From positions 44,909 through 108,908 of the forward strand of contig CBDDDW010000020.1 in NCBI GenBank assembly GCA_965226805.1: a stretch of 64,000 bases of DNA. The letters run 5' to 3'. The notes under the pieces were generated by a model that made no database searches, had not been told where the DNA came from, and worked only from the letters and a program-made list of their open reading frames with translations. A program made the translations under genes and the position numbers. Below are positions 1-8,816 of this stretch, in pieces; positions within the stretch are counted from its first letter, which is position 1; the number at the start of each line of letters is the position of its first letter. Origin of the DNA: CBDDDW01 sp965226805 (GTDB lineage: Bacteria > Chloroflexota > Dehalococcoidia > Lucifugimonadales > JAGWBF01).

Positions 1-16
1 TGTAGGAGGTAGCGTA

Positions 17-1000
17 ATGGACAGGGACTATACTATTTGCGTAGGAGCCATCGGGGGTGGGGTATGGCGGAGCCCAGATGGTGGAAACACCTGGGATCGA
101 ATCAAGTCCGTCGTTCCGGCCGAGGGCAATGTGAGGGCGCTGGCGGTATATCCCGACAACCCTCACCGGGTTCTGGCCGGTTCGGACGACGGTGCCTTCA
201 GTAGTGAGGACAACGGGGCCACCTGGGAAAAGATCGACTCACCTATGGATGGCACACAGATCTGGTCTATCGGCATAGACCCTGTGGACACGGACACGCT
301 ATTCGTTGGCACCAAACCGGATGCGTTTCGCTCCAGAGACGGGGGCAAGAGCTGGGAACAGCTGTCTTTGGGTGTAACCAACCCATGCCCAACGGGCGTT
401 CCTCGGACCACGGTGATGATGGTCGATCCCCGGGACCGGCGCACCATTTGGGCCGGAATCGAGGTCGACGGCGTCTACAAGAGCCTGGACGGGGGGGACA
501 CCTGGGTCCACCTGCCTGAGCTTGGGCCTGACCCCTTCCACGGGGACATCCACAGCATGGCCATCAACCCGGGACAAACAACCTCGGTTTACGCCACCAG
601 CCCCTTCGGAATCGCCACCACCACCGACGAAGGAGAGAGCTGGCAATACCATGAGTTTCCCAAGTATAACCCGGGCGACAAGAACTCCTACTGCCGGGGA
701 ATGGCGCTAAAGGTGGACGATCCCAACGTCATCTTCGTGGGCAACGGGGACACCATACCGGGATATACAGGAGACATCAGGATGTCAAAGGACGGTGGTC
801 TGAGCTGGGATGCAGCGGTTCTACCCGTGGAGCCCAACTCGGTAATATACTGGTTCGCCACGAATCCCGATGTCCCAAACGTGATTGTGGCCGCCAGCCT
901 CTACGGCTACCTGTACGCCAGCGATGACGGAGGCGACACGTGGCGGAAGCTCAGGAAGGAGCTGGGTGAGATAAGAACGCTGGCCTTGATGCCCAACTAG
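17..1000 (+). CDS. BNR/Asp-box beta-propeller protein (YCF48/sortilin-like)
   Basis: The 327-residue protein is built of repeated Asp boxes of the form S-x-D-x-G-x-T/S-W. They are visible near residues 19-26 (SPDGGNTW), 62-70, 107, 159, 203, 263 and 308, which gives about seven blades. That spacing is typical of BNR, sortilin or YCF48-like propellers, which act as binding or hydrolase scaffolds. I see no signal peptide or membrane segment, so it is probably cytoplasmic. The ATG start follows an AGGAGGT ribosome site at 4-10 with good spacing. The stop codon overlaps the CTAG at the edge of the repeat element that follows, so the C-terminus may have been set by that insertion. The precise function cannot be read from the sequence. 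Confidence 0.8.
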   Translation: MDRDYTICVGAIGGGVWRSPDGGNTWDRIKSVVPAEGNVRALAVYPDNPHRVLAGSDDGAFSSEDNGATWEKIDSPMDGTQIWSIGIDPVDTDTLFVGTKPDAFRSRDGGKSWEQLSLGVTNPCPTGVPRTTVMMVDPRDRRTIWAGIEVDGVYKSLDGGDTWVHLPELGPDPFHGDIHSMAINPGQTTSVYATSPFGIATTTDEGESWQYHEFPKYNPGDKNSYCRGMALKVDDPNVIFVGNGDTIPGYTGDIRMSKDGGLSWDAAVLPVEPNSVIYWFATNPDVPNVIVAASLYGYLYASDDGGDTWRKLRKELGEIRTLALMPN

Positions 1001-1202
1001 CAGGCTGCGAAAGAAAGGGGTGTGCAGAGGGGCGAAGCCCTTTTGCCGGTCCCCCTCAGGCGGAGGAGAGCCAGCCCTGAGCCAGCCAAAGGGGTGTCCC
1101 ACAGATATAATTCCTCCCCCTTCTTGGCCAGGCCCGCCCTGAGCGTGCCGAAGGGAAGGGGGCCGGGGGGATGGTCGAAGGAGTTCTTCAGCACCCCGCT
1201 AG
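997..1202. mobile_element. MITE-like element, family A copy 1
   Basis: This non-coding segment is related to 6101-6273. It has CTAG at both ends (997-1000 and 1199-1202). Inside these are imperfect terminal inverted repeats: CAGGCTGCGAA on the left, and CGGGGTGCTGAA read inward from the right. The middle shares blocks with the second copy, including GTGCAGAGGGGCGAAGCCC and a GCCGAAGGGAAGGGGGCC block. No transposase is encoded, so it looks like a non-autonomous element using a CTAG target. Confidence 0.65.
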
Positions 1203-1283
1203 AGACCACTCTTCCCGTAGGCACCGACACACAGGTAAGTGGGGCTCACTCCTGTAAGCTCTTGTAGACACATCAACCTTTGA

Positions 1284-1312
1284 TTGCGGGCAATGTAGTG
1301 GTGTGTTATAAT
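1284..1312 (+). promoter_or_regulatory. Sigma-70-like promoter for rpsO-pnp
   Basis: A TTGCGG box at 1284-1289 and a TATAAT box at 1307-1312 are separated by 17 bases. A TG one base before the -10 box makes it an extended -10 promoter. It lies 35 bases upstream of the rpsO start, just outside the MITE-like element. Confidence 0.65.
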
Positions 1313-1346
1313 GCCGCAAAGCGTAGAGACGGATCTAAAAGGAGAC

Positions 1347-1613
1347 ATGATCGACACCGAAACGAAGTCCCAGGTGATTGGGGACTTCCAATTGCACGAA
1401 AGCGACACGGGGTCTGTAGAGGTCCAGGTAGCTCTCCTAACCGAACGGATCAAGGAGCTAACGGAGCACCTCAGGGAGCATCGCAAGGACGTCCACTCTA
1501 GAACTGGACTTCTGAAGCTTGTAGGGCAACGAAGAAGCCTCCTGAACTATCTGACCCGGGAAGATGTCGCGAGATACCGTGCCTTGATAGCTAGGCTAGG
1601 CCTGAGAAGATAG
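1347..1613 (+). CDS. rpsO: 30S ribosomal protein S15
   Basis: S15 binds 16S rRNA in the platform of the small subunit. The protein of 88 residues matches the usual length. It carries the family features LHESDTGSVEVQVA (near residues 13-26), the basic L-x-x-H-x-x-D-x-H-S-R-x-G-L region, and the C-terminal RRxLLNYL-to-LGLRR end. I chose the ATG at 1347 because an AGGAGA site sits directly before it. An in-frame start at 1311 would add 12 residues that S15 lacks and has no ribosome site. It is followed by a terminator and then pnp, the classic rpsO-pnp order. Confidence 0.95.
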   Translation: MIDTETKSQVIGDFQLHESDTGSVEVQVALLTERIKELTEHLREHRKDVHSRTGLLKLVGQRRSLLNYLTREDVARYRALIARLGLRR

Positions 1614-1638
1614 CCCCGACCCTTCGGGGCTCTTCTTT
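1612..1638 (+). terminator. Rho-independent terminator or processing hairpin after rpsO
   Basis: An 8-bp perfect stem AGCCCCGA/TCGGGGCT (1612-1619 and 1624-1631) closes a 4-base loop. It is followed by the T-rich run CTTCTTTATTT. It begins inside the rpsO stop codon and precedes pnp, so it may attenuate read-through into pnp. Confidence 0.8.
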
Positions 1639-1689
1639 ATTTCTGTCTCTTCGCTGTTCACATACTAGAGAGGTCGTGTAACTTTTGCC

Positions 1690-3959
1690 ATGCAGTATTC
1701 CGTAGAACGAGAGATCGGTGGGAAAACCCTGGTTATCGAGACCGGTAAGTATGCCAATCAGGCCAACGGCGCCGTGCTAATACGTCGCGGAGAAACGATG
1801 CTCCTGGCTACGTATGCTTGTCGGGCCGGCCAAGGCCGGACATAGATTTCTTGCCGCTGACGGTAGATTATGAAGAGCGCCTATATGCGGCAGGAAGAAT
1901 TCCCGGCAGCTTCTTCAGACGGGAAGGCAGGCCCACTCAGGAGGCGATCCTTTTCGGACGGCTGACAGACCGTCCGTTGAGACCCTTGTTTCCCAAGGGG
2001 CTTCGAAACGACGTCCAGATAATCTTGACGGTACTGTCCGTAGACAAAGAGAACCCACCCGAGATCCTGGGTATCGTGGGCGCATCGGCCGCCCTTTCCA
2101 TATCCGATATACCCTTCGATGGGCCTGTGGGGGCCAGCAGGGTATCCCATGCGGACACAAGTTACGTAATCAATCCCACGTATAAAGAGATCAACGACGG
2201 GGAATTGAGTGTTGTGGTCGCCGGCACCAGGGACGCGGTGATGATGGTGGAAGCGGAGGCCCAAGAGGCATCGGAAGAGGTGGTCCTCGAGGCCATACGC
2301 CGCGCTCAGGAGGCCAACGGCCAAGTCATAGATATGATTCAGGAAATGGTAACGGCCGTCGGAAAGCCCAAAATTGCCCTTGGCCCCGCCGAATCTGACC
2401 TGGACCTGGAAGCGGAGATCGGCGCGGCTCTAGACGGCAAGCTGTCTCGGGCGCTTGAGGCCGGGGGCGACAAAGCCCAACAGGAAGACGCCCTTGGGGC
2501 GCTAGAGGCCGAGGTGCGAGAGCGATTCGATCAGCAATACCCGGCACAGGCCATCGCCGGGACCTTCGAGTCCATTGTCAAGAGGGAGACCCGCTCCCGA
2601 ATCCTGGATAAAGGAATTCGGCCCGATGGCAGATCGACTACCGAGATCCGTCCGATAAGCTGTGGAGTAGAGATCCTGCCCCGCGCTCACGGCAGCGGCC
2701 TTTTCACCCGTGGGGAGACTCAGGTCCTCAGCATAGCTACTCTGGCCTCCATAGGTATGAAGCAGAAGCTGGATTCGCTGAGTCCCGAAGAGACCAAGCG
2801 GTTCATGCACCACTACAATTTTTCTCCCTTTTCCGTGGGAGAGGTCAAACGCCTTGGTACGGGCCGCCGGGAGGTCGGGCACGGAGCGCTGGCGGAGCGG
2901 GCACTCTTGTCGGCCATCCCCAGCGAAGAGGATTTTCCATACGCAATCAGGCTTGTCTCGGAAGTCCTTAGCTCCAATGGCAGCACCTCCATGGCAAGTG
3001 TCTGCGCGAGTACCCTGGCCCTCATGGACGCGGGAGTGCCCATGAAGAGTCCCGTCGCGGGCGTGGCAATGGGCTTGGTCATGGGAGAGGATGGCCGCTA
3101 TTCGGTCCTCACGGACATTGCGGGAGTGGAAGACCATCTGGGCGATATGGACTTCAAGGTGGCGGGTACCGCACAGGGCATCAACGCCCTACAGATGGAT
3201 ATCAAACTCAAGGGAATCACCTACGAAGTGATGGAGCAGGCCTTGAAGCAGGCTCGGGAGGGCCGCCTTTTCATTCTGGATAAGATGCGAGAAGCGATCG
3301 CCGAACCCAGGGCCCAGGTTAGCCCCCATGCCCCGAAAATGCTGCGCATGGTGATCCCGGTAGACAAGATCGGCGCCCTGATCGGGCCGGGCGGGAAAAC
3401 GATCCGGGCCATCCAGGAAGACACCGGAGTGAACATAGATACAGAGGACGATGGGACTGTGCTCATATCCGGGCTGGACAGCGAATCGATGGAGAAGGCC
3501 AGGGCTCGAGTGGACGGCCTGACGAGAGAGATACGCATAGGGGACATATTCACGGGAAGAGTGATGCGGGTCACCAATTTCGGGGCGTTTGTCCAATTGG
3601 TGCCCGGCAAGGACGGCCTGATCCGCCTGGAAGACCTTGGAAGCGATCTTGGCGAGGACGGCCTGGAAATGGGTCTGGAGCTGACCGTGATGGTACAGGA
3701 AATAGACCACATGGGTCGGATCAACTTATCCCGTCGGGCCCTGTTCGACGGCCCAGAGGGGCAGGCGGCGCCTGCCGCCAGACCCTCCAGGCCTCCTTAT
3801 GCCCAACCGCGCCAGGGAGGTCCGCCTCCAGGCGCCAGGGGTGGGGGTCCCGGGGACAGCCGACGACCGCCGCCTCGACAGGGTGGTGCTCGACCCCCAT
3901 CAGGCCCCGGAAGGAGGCCCTCACCCGGGCCTCCCAGCTTCCGCGACTCAGACAGATAA
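1690..3959 (+). CDS. pnp: Polyribonucleotide nucleotidyltransferase, with apparent frameshift near the N-terminus
   Basis: PNPase degrades RNA phosphorolytically from the 3' end. Family-typical residues begin at ATG 1690 (MQYSVEREIGGKTLVIETGK), but that frame stops at a TAG near 1841. The rest of the protein, from RPDIDFLPLTVDYEERLYAA onward, continues in the next frame to 3959. One missing base between about 1800 and 1842 would join them, and the region is the self-complementary GGGCCGGCCAAGGCCGG. Downstream are the two RNase PH domains, a KH domain with GPGGKT (near residue 520 of the main frame), an S1 domain (about 572-640), and an unusual Gly/Pro/Arg-rich tail of about 70 residues. PNPase is widely conserved, so an assembly indel is likelier than gene loss. 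Confidence 0.85.
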
Positions 3960-4089
3960 TACTCCCCGGCCTAGCGGTACCGTCAGGCCCCACGCTGGTC
4001 TGAAAGAGCCCTACCGTTGTTTCCTGTCTCAAACTCCCCCCATTGACCTCTACTCGCTAGAGCTCCTACTCGAACGGACGGAGGATGAA

Positions 4090-4881
4090 ATGGCATCGAT
4101 ACGGGTGGTAGTTAACGGCGCGGCCGGCAAGATGGGTCGCGAGGTCCTCTCCTCCCTTTGCCGGGAGCCCGACATGCATCCTGTGGGGGCAGTGGATGTG
4201 CATCCGGGAGACGCGTTGGACCTCCCAGACGGCTCTGGTAGTATCCCCCTATCCAGGAGCCTAGAGAAGATCCTGGAAATCACCTCCCCTCAGGTGCTCG
4301 TCGACTTTAGCCAGGCAGAAGCGACCATGGCGGCGGTCCCGATCGCAGCTGGGCACGGAGTCAACGTAGTGATTGGTACCACAGGGCTCGGTGATGAGTT
4401 CCTGAAAGAGCTGGAACGCCTCTCGACCGAGAAGGGGATAGGCATTGTCGCGGCGCCCAATTTCGCCTTGGGAGCGGTGCTCCTCCTCCACTTGGCCAAG
4501 CAGGCAGCCCCTTTCTTCGACTACGTAGACATAATAGAGTCCCACCACGAGGCTAAAATAGACGCCCCGTCGGGCACTGCCCTGGCAATGGCCAGGGCTA
4601 TTGCTCCAGACCGGGAGTACAAGCGGAATGTCCCTCAGAAGGAGACGCTACCCGGCACACGAGGCGGGGAATACAATGGCGTAAGCATCCACAGCGTCCG
4701 GATGCCGGGCCGCAGTGCCCACCATGAGATCATCTTCGGTGCGGCAGGCCAGACACTCTCCCTGCGGCACGACACGCTAGGGCGAGACTGCTATATGCCG
4801 GGGGTGATGAGCGCGATACGAAAGGTTGTGGATATCAAAGGCCTCGTGGTAGGCTTGGATAACATCCTGGACCTGAAGTAA
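4090..4881 (+). CDS. dapB: 4-hydroxy-tetrahydrodipicolinate reductase
   Basis: DapB reduces 4-hydroxy-tetrahydrodipicolinate with NAD(P)H in lysine and diaminopimelate synthesis. The 263-residue protein has the N-terminal nucleotide motif GAAGKMG (residues 9-15), IGTTGL, APNFALGA, and the catalytic signature SHHEAKIDAPSGTA near residues 149-162. The start at 4090 follows GGAGG (ACGGAGGATGAA) and gives the standard family length. The frame is open far upstream, but that part only overlaps the pnp tail in another frame. It heads a dapB-asd-dapA cluster. Confidence 0.95.
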   Translation: MASIRVVVNGAAGKMGREVLSSLCREPDMHPVGAVDVHPGDALDLPDGSGSIPLSRSLEKILEITSPQVLVDFSQAEATMAAVPIAAGHGVNVVIGTTGLGDEFLKELERLSTEKGIGIVAAPNFALGAVLLLHLAKQAAPFFDYVDIIESHHEAKIDAPSGTALAMARAIAPDREYKRNVPQKETLPGTRGGEYNGVSIHSVRMPGRSAHHEIIFGAAGQTLSLRHDTLGRDCYMPGVMSAIRKVVDIKGLVVGLDNILDLK

Positions 4882-4896
4882 AGGAACACACCACCT

Positions 4897-5961
4897 ATGG
4901 AAAAGGTCAGCATAGCCGTCGTGGGTGCCACAGGCGCCGTCGGCCGGGAGTTCCTGAGAATCCTCGAGGAACGACGGTTTCCCGCCAGCGAGATCAGGCT
5001 ACTTGCGTCTCACCGGTCCGCAGGATCTCGACTGAAAGTCATGGGCCAGGATCTGATTGTAGAGGAGACCACTCCAGACTCCTTTAACGGTGTCGACATC
5101 GCCTTCATCTCAGCTAGCGGCAATCTGAGCGGGGAGTTCGCGCCCCTGGCCGTGCAGGCGGGGGCGCTGGTTATCGACGACAGCTCCTACTTCCGCATGG
5201 AGCCGGAGGTGCCGCTGGTTGTGCCGGAGGTCAACGGCCAGGACGTAGAGTGGCACCAGGGAATCATATCCATCCCTAACTGCTCCACCACCCCTCTGGT
5301 GATGGTGGCCCATGCGCTGCGAGGTCTGAGTCCCATTATTCGAATCATCGCGGACACCTATCAGTCGGTCTCAGGTGCCGGAGGCGCGGCCATGAAAGAG
5401 CTCAAGGAACAGAGCCGTGTCCTGCTGGACGGAGGGCGGCCGAACCCTCGATCCTTGCCCCACCAGATCGGCTTCAACGTGATACCCCGCATCGACGGCT
5501 TCCTCCCGGACGGATACACCAGGGAGGAAGAGAAGATGATGCGGGAGACACGCAAGATCATGCACCAACCCGAGCTCTCTTTGTCCGCCACCTGCGTGCG
5601 TGTGCCGGTATACGTATCCCACAGCGCCGCCCTCCACGTAGAGCTTGCGGACCCGGTCACTCCAGAGGAAGCCAGAGATGCCCTGCGCGGCATGCCCGGA
5701 GTCAAGGTGCTGGACGACCCGGGAGAGAGCCTGTACCCCATGCCCTCGGATGTGGCGGGCGCCGACGACGTCTACGTCGGACGCATACGAAAGGACGTGT
5801 CCCATCCAAACGGGCTGGCCCTGTGGGTGGTGTCAGACAACCTCAGAAAAGGGGCCGCCCTCAACGCTATGCAGATCGCGGAAGAGGTGCTCAAGCGAGA
5901 CTGCGTCAGGCCAGCCACACATGCTTACGCCATGGGGTCCAGTTTCGATGAACAAGGTTGA
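4897..5961 (+). CDS. asd: Aspartate-semialdehyde dehydrogenase
   Basis: Asd converts aspartyl phosphate to aspartate semialdehyde, the step before DapA. The 354-residue protein starts with the Rossmann motif VVGATGAVGREFL and has SRSAGS-type NADP contacts. The catalytic cysteine is Cys129 in SIPNCSTTPLV, and the substrate loop region is SVSGAGGAAMKEL. It starts 15 bases after dapB, so the two are probably co-transcribed. A small frame (5948-6115) overlaps its 3' end by 14 bases. Confidence 0.95.
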   Translation: MEKVSIAVVGATGAVGREFLRILEERRFPASEIRLLASHRSAGSRLKVMGQDLIVEETTPDSFNGVDIAFISASGNLSGEFAPLAVQAGALVIDDSSYFRMEPEVPLVVPEVNGQDVEWHQGIISIPNCSTTPLVMVAHALRGLSPIIRIIADTYQSVSGAGGAAMKELKEQSRVLLDGGRPNPRSLPHQIGFNVIPRIDGFLPDGYTREEEKMMRETRKIMHQPELSLSATCVRVPVYVSHSAALHVELADPVTPEEARDALRGMPGVKVLDDPGESLYPMPSDVAGADDVYVGRIRKDVSHPNGLALWVVSDNLRKGAALNAMQIAEEVLKRDCVRPATHAYAMGSSFDEQG

Positions 5962-6115
5962 TGGTACATCCGGATCATCATTCGAGAAGGACCTCGCTTT
6001 TTACGAGTCTGATGAAGGGTCATTCCGGGACGGGTACATCGGGAAATACTTAGCCATCATAGATAAGTCGTTCGTGGATTCAGACTCAGAATTCTCACCT
6101 CTAGCAGGCTGGTGA
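5948..6115 (+). CDS. Small hypothetical protein, probably truncated by a repeat element
   Basis: The 55-residue frame begins at an ATG inside the end of asd. Its ending region FYESDEGSFRDGYIGKYLAI followed by IDKSFVDSD resembles short DUF5678-type proteins, in which a K-Y-x-A-I-I-D-x-x-V-V-x-S pattern is followed by a helix. Here the sequence stops 13 bases after entering the family A repeat element at 6101, so the expected C-terminal helix is missing. The family resemblance comes from memory and is tentative. It could also be a non-functional remnant. Confidence 0.45.
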   Translation: MNKVDGTSGSSFEKDLAFYESDEGSFRDGYIGKYLAIIDKSFVDSDSEFSPLAGW

Positions 6116-6273
6116 AAACGGGAGTGCAGAGGGGCGAAGCCCCTTTGCCTGGAGTCTGAGGGTGTCCCTCAGATAGAAGTTCTTCCCCCTTCCTGGCCAG
6201 GCCCGTCCTGAGCCTGCCGAAGGGAAGGGGGCCCGGGGGATTGTCGGAAGGGTTTTTCAGCACCCTGCTGGAC
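6101..6273. mobile_element. MITE-like element, family A copy 2
   Basis: It is a diverged, slightly shorter relative of 997-1202. The left end is CTAG followed by CAGGCTGGTGAAAA. The right end read inward is CAGGGTGCTGAAAAA, giving terminal inverted repeats of about 14 bases with two mismatches. The right CTAG has changed to CTGG. The body keeps the GTGCAGAGGGGCGAAGCCC and GCCGAAGGGAAGGGGGCC blocks. It separates asd from dapA. Confidence 0.65.
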
Positions 6274-6320
6274 GGAATCTGAGGAACCTCACAAGACACG
6301 CCAAGCAAGGAGGGGACGCT

Positions 6321-7217
6321 GTGACGGACATAGGCAGGCTAATCACTGCAATGGTCACTCCTTTTGACAATGATGGACAGGTGGACTACGAGCAGGCCAA
6401 GCGCCTGGCCAAGGCCCTTCTGGACTCGGGCAGCGACGGCGTGATCGTCTCAGGTACCACCGGTGAATCCCCTTCCCTCAGCACGGAGGAGAAGCTGCGC
6501 CTCTTCGCGGAGGTCAAGGGTGCCCTGGGGGATAGGGGCGCCGTCATAGCCGGGACGGCCAACTACAACACGGCGGAGAGCATAGAGCTGAGCAAAGAGG
6601 CCGAGAGGCAAGGAGTGGACGGCCTGCTGCTGGTGGTCCCATACTACAACAAACCTCCCCAGGAGGGCCTGTACCAGCACTTCAAGGCGATCGCCTCGGC
6701 CGTGCACATCCCGTGCATCCTCTACAACGTCCCAAGCCGGACGAGCTTGAACATGGCAGCGGAGACGACCCTGCGCCTAGGCCAGGTGGACAACATCGTG
6801 GGGGTGAAGGAGGCGGGCAGCGACATGGACCAGATCGCCTGCATCATTCACGGGGCCCCGGACGGCTTCAAGGTCTGGAGCGGCAACGACAACGAGACCT
6901 TTTACATCATGGCCATGGGTGGCTACGGGGTGGTCAGCGTCGCTTCTCACGTGGTAGGCAGCCAGATCAAGCAGATGATGGGCCTTTTGCTAGAGGGCGA
7001 CATTGAGAGGGCAGCTTCCGAGCACCGCAGGCTCCACGCCCTGTTCAAGGTGCTGTTCATCGTCTCCAACCCGATTCCGGTCAAGCACTCACTGAACCGG
7101 GTCGGTTTCAATGTTGGCAGCCCGAGGCTCCCTTTGGTGCCACCCGACGCGGCGTCGGCACAGAAGATCAACGAAGTCCTGGACCGCTACGAGATTGACC
7201 TACCGATTCCGGGCTAG
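6321..7217 (+). CDS. dapA: 4-hydroxy-tetrahydrodipicolinate synthase
   Basis: DapA condenses pyruvate and aspartate semialdehyde, giving the substrate of DapB. The 298-residue TIM-barrel protein shows GTTGES (residues 44-49), the catalytic Tyr135 in LYNVPSRT, and the Schiff-base Lys163 in GVKEAG. The GTG start at 6321 is supported by the strong AGGAGGGG site at 6309-6316. It lies beyond the family A repeat that separates it from asd, so it may have its own promoter or depend on read-through. Confidence 0.95.
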   Translation: MTDIGRLITAMVTPFDNDGQVDYEQAKRLAKALLDSGSDGVIVSGTTGESPSLSTEEKLRLFAEVKGALGDRGAVIAGTANYNTAESIELSKEAERQGVDGLLLVVPYYNKPPQEGLYQHFKAIASAVHIPCILYNVPSRTSLNMAAETTLRLGQVDNIVGVKEAGSDMDQIACIIHGAPDGFKVWSGNDNETFYIMAMGGYGVVSVASHVVGSQIKQMMGLLLEGDIERAASEHRRLHALFKVLFIVSNPIPVKHSLNRVGFNVGSPRLPLVPPDAASAQKINEVLDRYEIDLPIPG

Positions 7218-7236
7218 AGTCCTGGCGTTTGGGACC

Positions 7237-8520
7237 TTAGAGAATCAGCTCTACCAGGATCGTCTCCCAGCGCTGAGGGCCCGTCGAGATTATGTGGATG
7301 GGGCACCCCACCAGCTCCTCGATGCGCCTGACGTAGGCTACGGCCTCCTTGGGAAGCTGCGAGATATCCGTAGCGCTGGCCGTAGGCTGGTCCCAACCGG
7401 GCATCTCCTCATATATCGGCTCACACATCTCCAGCTTAGCGATGCTCGCGGGGAAATGTTCGACGGCTTCGTCGCCTACCTTGTAACCGACACACATCTT
7501 CAACGATGGAAAGCCGTCCAGCACGTCCAGCCGGGTCAGCACCAAAGACGTGAAGCCATTGATGAGGCCGCTGTACCGTCCGGCCACGGCGTCGAACCAG
7601 CCGATGCGCCTGGCCCTTCCTGTGGTAGTGCCATATTCCCAGGCTCTTTCTCTGAGGGCGTCGCCGGTGGCGTCGTCCATCTCGGTGGTCAGCGGCCCAC
7701 CACCCACCCTCGTAGAGTAGGCCTTGAAGACACCAGTGCTGCTGACGATGTCACGGGGGCCGAGGCCCAGGCCCGTACACGCCCCTCCGACAGACGGCGA
7801 GGAGGAAGTGACGTATGGGTAGGTCCCATGGTCCAGGTCCAGCATTGTCCCCTGAGCACCTTCCAGCAGGACCTTGCCCCCTTTTGCCAGGGTGTCGTGG
7901 ATCATAACCTCGGTGTATCCCAAATGGGGTTCGAGCCGGCGGCCCCACTCGACGCACTTCTCGTACAGCTCATCCAGAGATACGGGGGCCTCGCCGTAAA
8001 TCTTGGTGATCATCGTGTTCTTGGACTCGACCACCTGCTTCAGTCGCGTGCGCAGGCGATCTGGCTCGAGGAGCTCCCCCGCCCGTATTCCAACCCGGCC
8101 AGTCTTGTCCATGTACGCGGGCCCGACCCCACTTTGGGTGGTGCCGATGGCGCCCGAACCCCTGGACTTCTCTTCCAGCCGGTCCAGCAGAACGTGATAG
8201 GGCATGATTAGATGGGCCCGCTCACTGACGTAAAGGCGGCTGGTATCCACGCCTCTGGATTCCAGACCTTCGATCTCTCGGAGAAGCACGTCCGGGTCCA
8301 CTACGACGCCGTTGCCGATAATGCAGGTGGCTTGAGCCCAGAAAATGCCCGATGGAACCAGATGGAGGCTGAATTCCCCGTTCTCGTTGACCACGGTATG
8401 GCCGGCGTTGTTACCCCCAGCGTACCTGACCACACAGTCGGCACGCTCGGCCAGGTAGTCTACGACCTTCCCCTTGCCTTCATCCCCCCATTGGCCGCCT
8501 ACCACGGCGTAACCTGGCAT
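7237..8520 (-). CDS. purA: Adenylosuccinate synthetase
   Basis: PurA makes adenylosuccinate from IMP, aspartate and GTP. The 427-residue protein begins with the phosphate-binding loop GGQWGDEGKGK (residues 8-18) and the catalytic Asp13. It contains the NNAGHTVV motif, a GTTQSGVGPAY loop and the C-terminal STGPQRWETI base-recognition element. I chose the ATG at 8520 because GGAGGGGG sits just before it. A TTG seven codons upstream has no such support. It is convergent with dapA, 19 bases away. Confidence 0.95.
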   Translation of the reverse strand: MPGYAVVGGQWGDEGKGKVVDYLAERADCVVRYAGGNNAGHTVVNENGEFSLHLVPSGIFWAQATCIIGNGVVVDPDVLLREIEGLESRGVDTSRLYVSERAHLIMPYHVLLDRLEEKSRGSGAIGTTQSGVGPAYMDKTGRVGIRAGELLEPDRLRTRLKQVVESKNTMITKIYGEAPVSLDELYEKCVEWGRRLEPHLGYTEVMIHDTLAKGGKVLLEGAQGTMLDLDHGTYPYVTSSSPSVGGACTGLGLGPRDIVSSTGVFKAYSTRVGGGPLTTEMDDATGDALRERAWEYGTTTGRARRIGWFDAVAGRYSGLINGFTSLVLTRLDVLDGFPSLKMCVGYKVGDEAVEHFPASIAKLEMCEPIYEEMPGWDQPTASATDISQLPKEAVAYVRRIEELVGCPIHIISTGPQRWETILVELIL

Positions 8521-8816
8521 TTCCCCCTCCGTTCGGGTCAATAGTCCGAGTCAGGTTACCGTCCGGCGCGAATCGCGACACTGCGCTACCCATGCGCCGC
8601 CCTCAGAGTAATGCCTGAATGGACGCCTTGGAGCTATCTAGAGGACAAACCTTGGGCAGTATATCAAATATGGCAATCCATGGGAAGAAGCCCGCGCGAT
8701 ATCCCGCCTATCGAGAACCGTGTTCCTTTCGCGTGTCGTTGTAGCTGTGCTATAATTCTCCTGGAAGTCCCAATCCGGCTAGCAGACGATAGCCGGGATC
8801 GCAAGCCTTTGGGATA
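8521..8816. other. Intergenic region between purA and the prs leader
   Basis: No convincing gene is visible. A 69-codon open frame (8611-8820) lacks a ribosome site and any recognisable composition, so I do not call it. The only signal is the extended -10 promoter at 8748-8756. Divergent purA must also start here, but no clear -35/-10 pair was found for it. Confidence 0.5.
8748..8756 (+). promoter_or_regulatory. Extended -10 promoter element upstream of prs
   Basis: TGC followed by a perfect TATAAT (8751-8756) forms an extended -10. The -35 region is weak. Transcription would start near 8763, leaving a leader of about 270 bases to prs that now contains the 169-bp element. Confidence 0.5.

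Noticed and set aside
1800..1842. Programmed -1 frameshift in pnp
   Set aside because: There is no X-XXY-YYZ slippery heptamer at the junction, and PNPase is not known for recoding. A missing base is simpler.
7111..8211. Long plus-strand open frame of 366 codons
   Set aside because: It is antisense to purA throughout most of its length. The purA strand has complete family motifs, and the plus frame has none.
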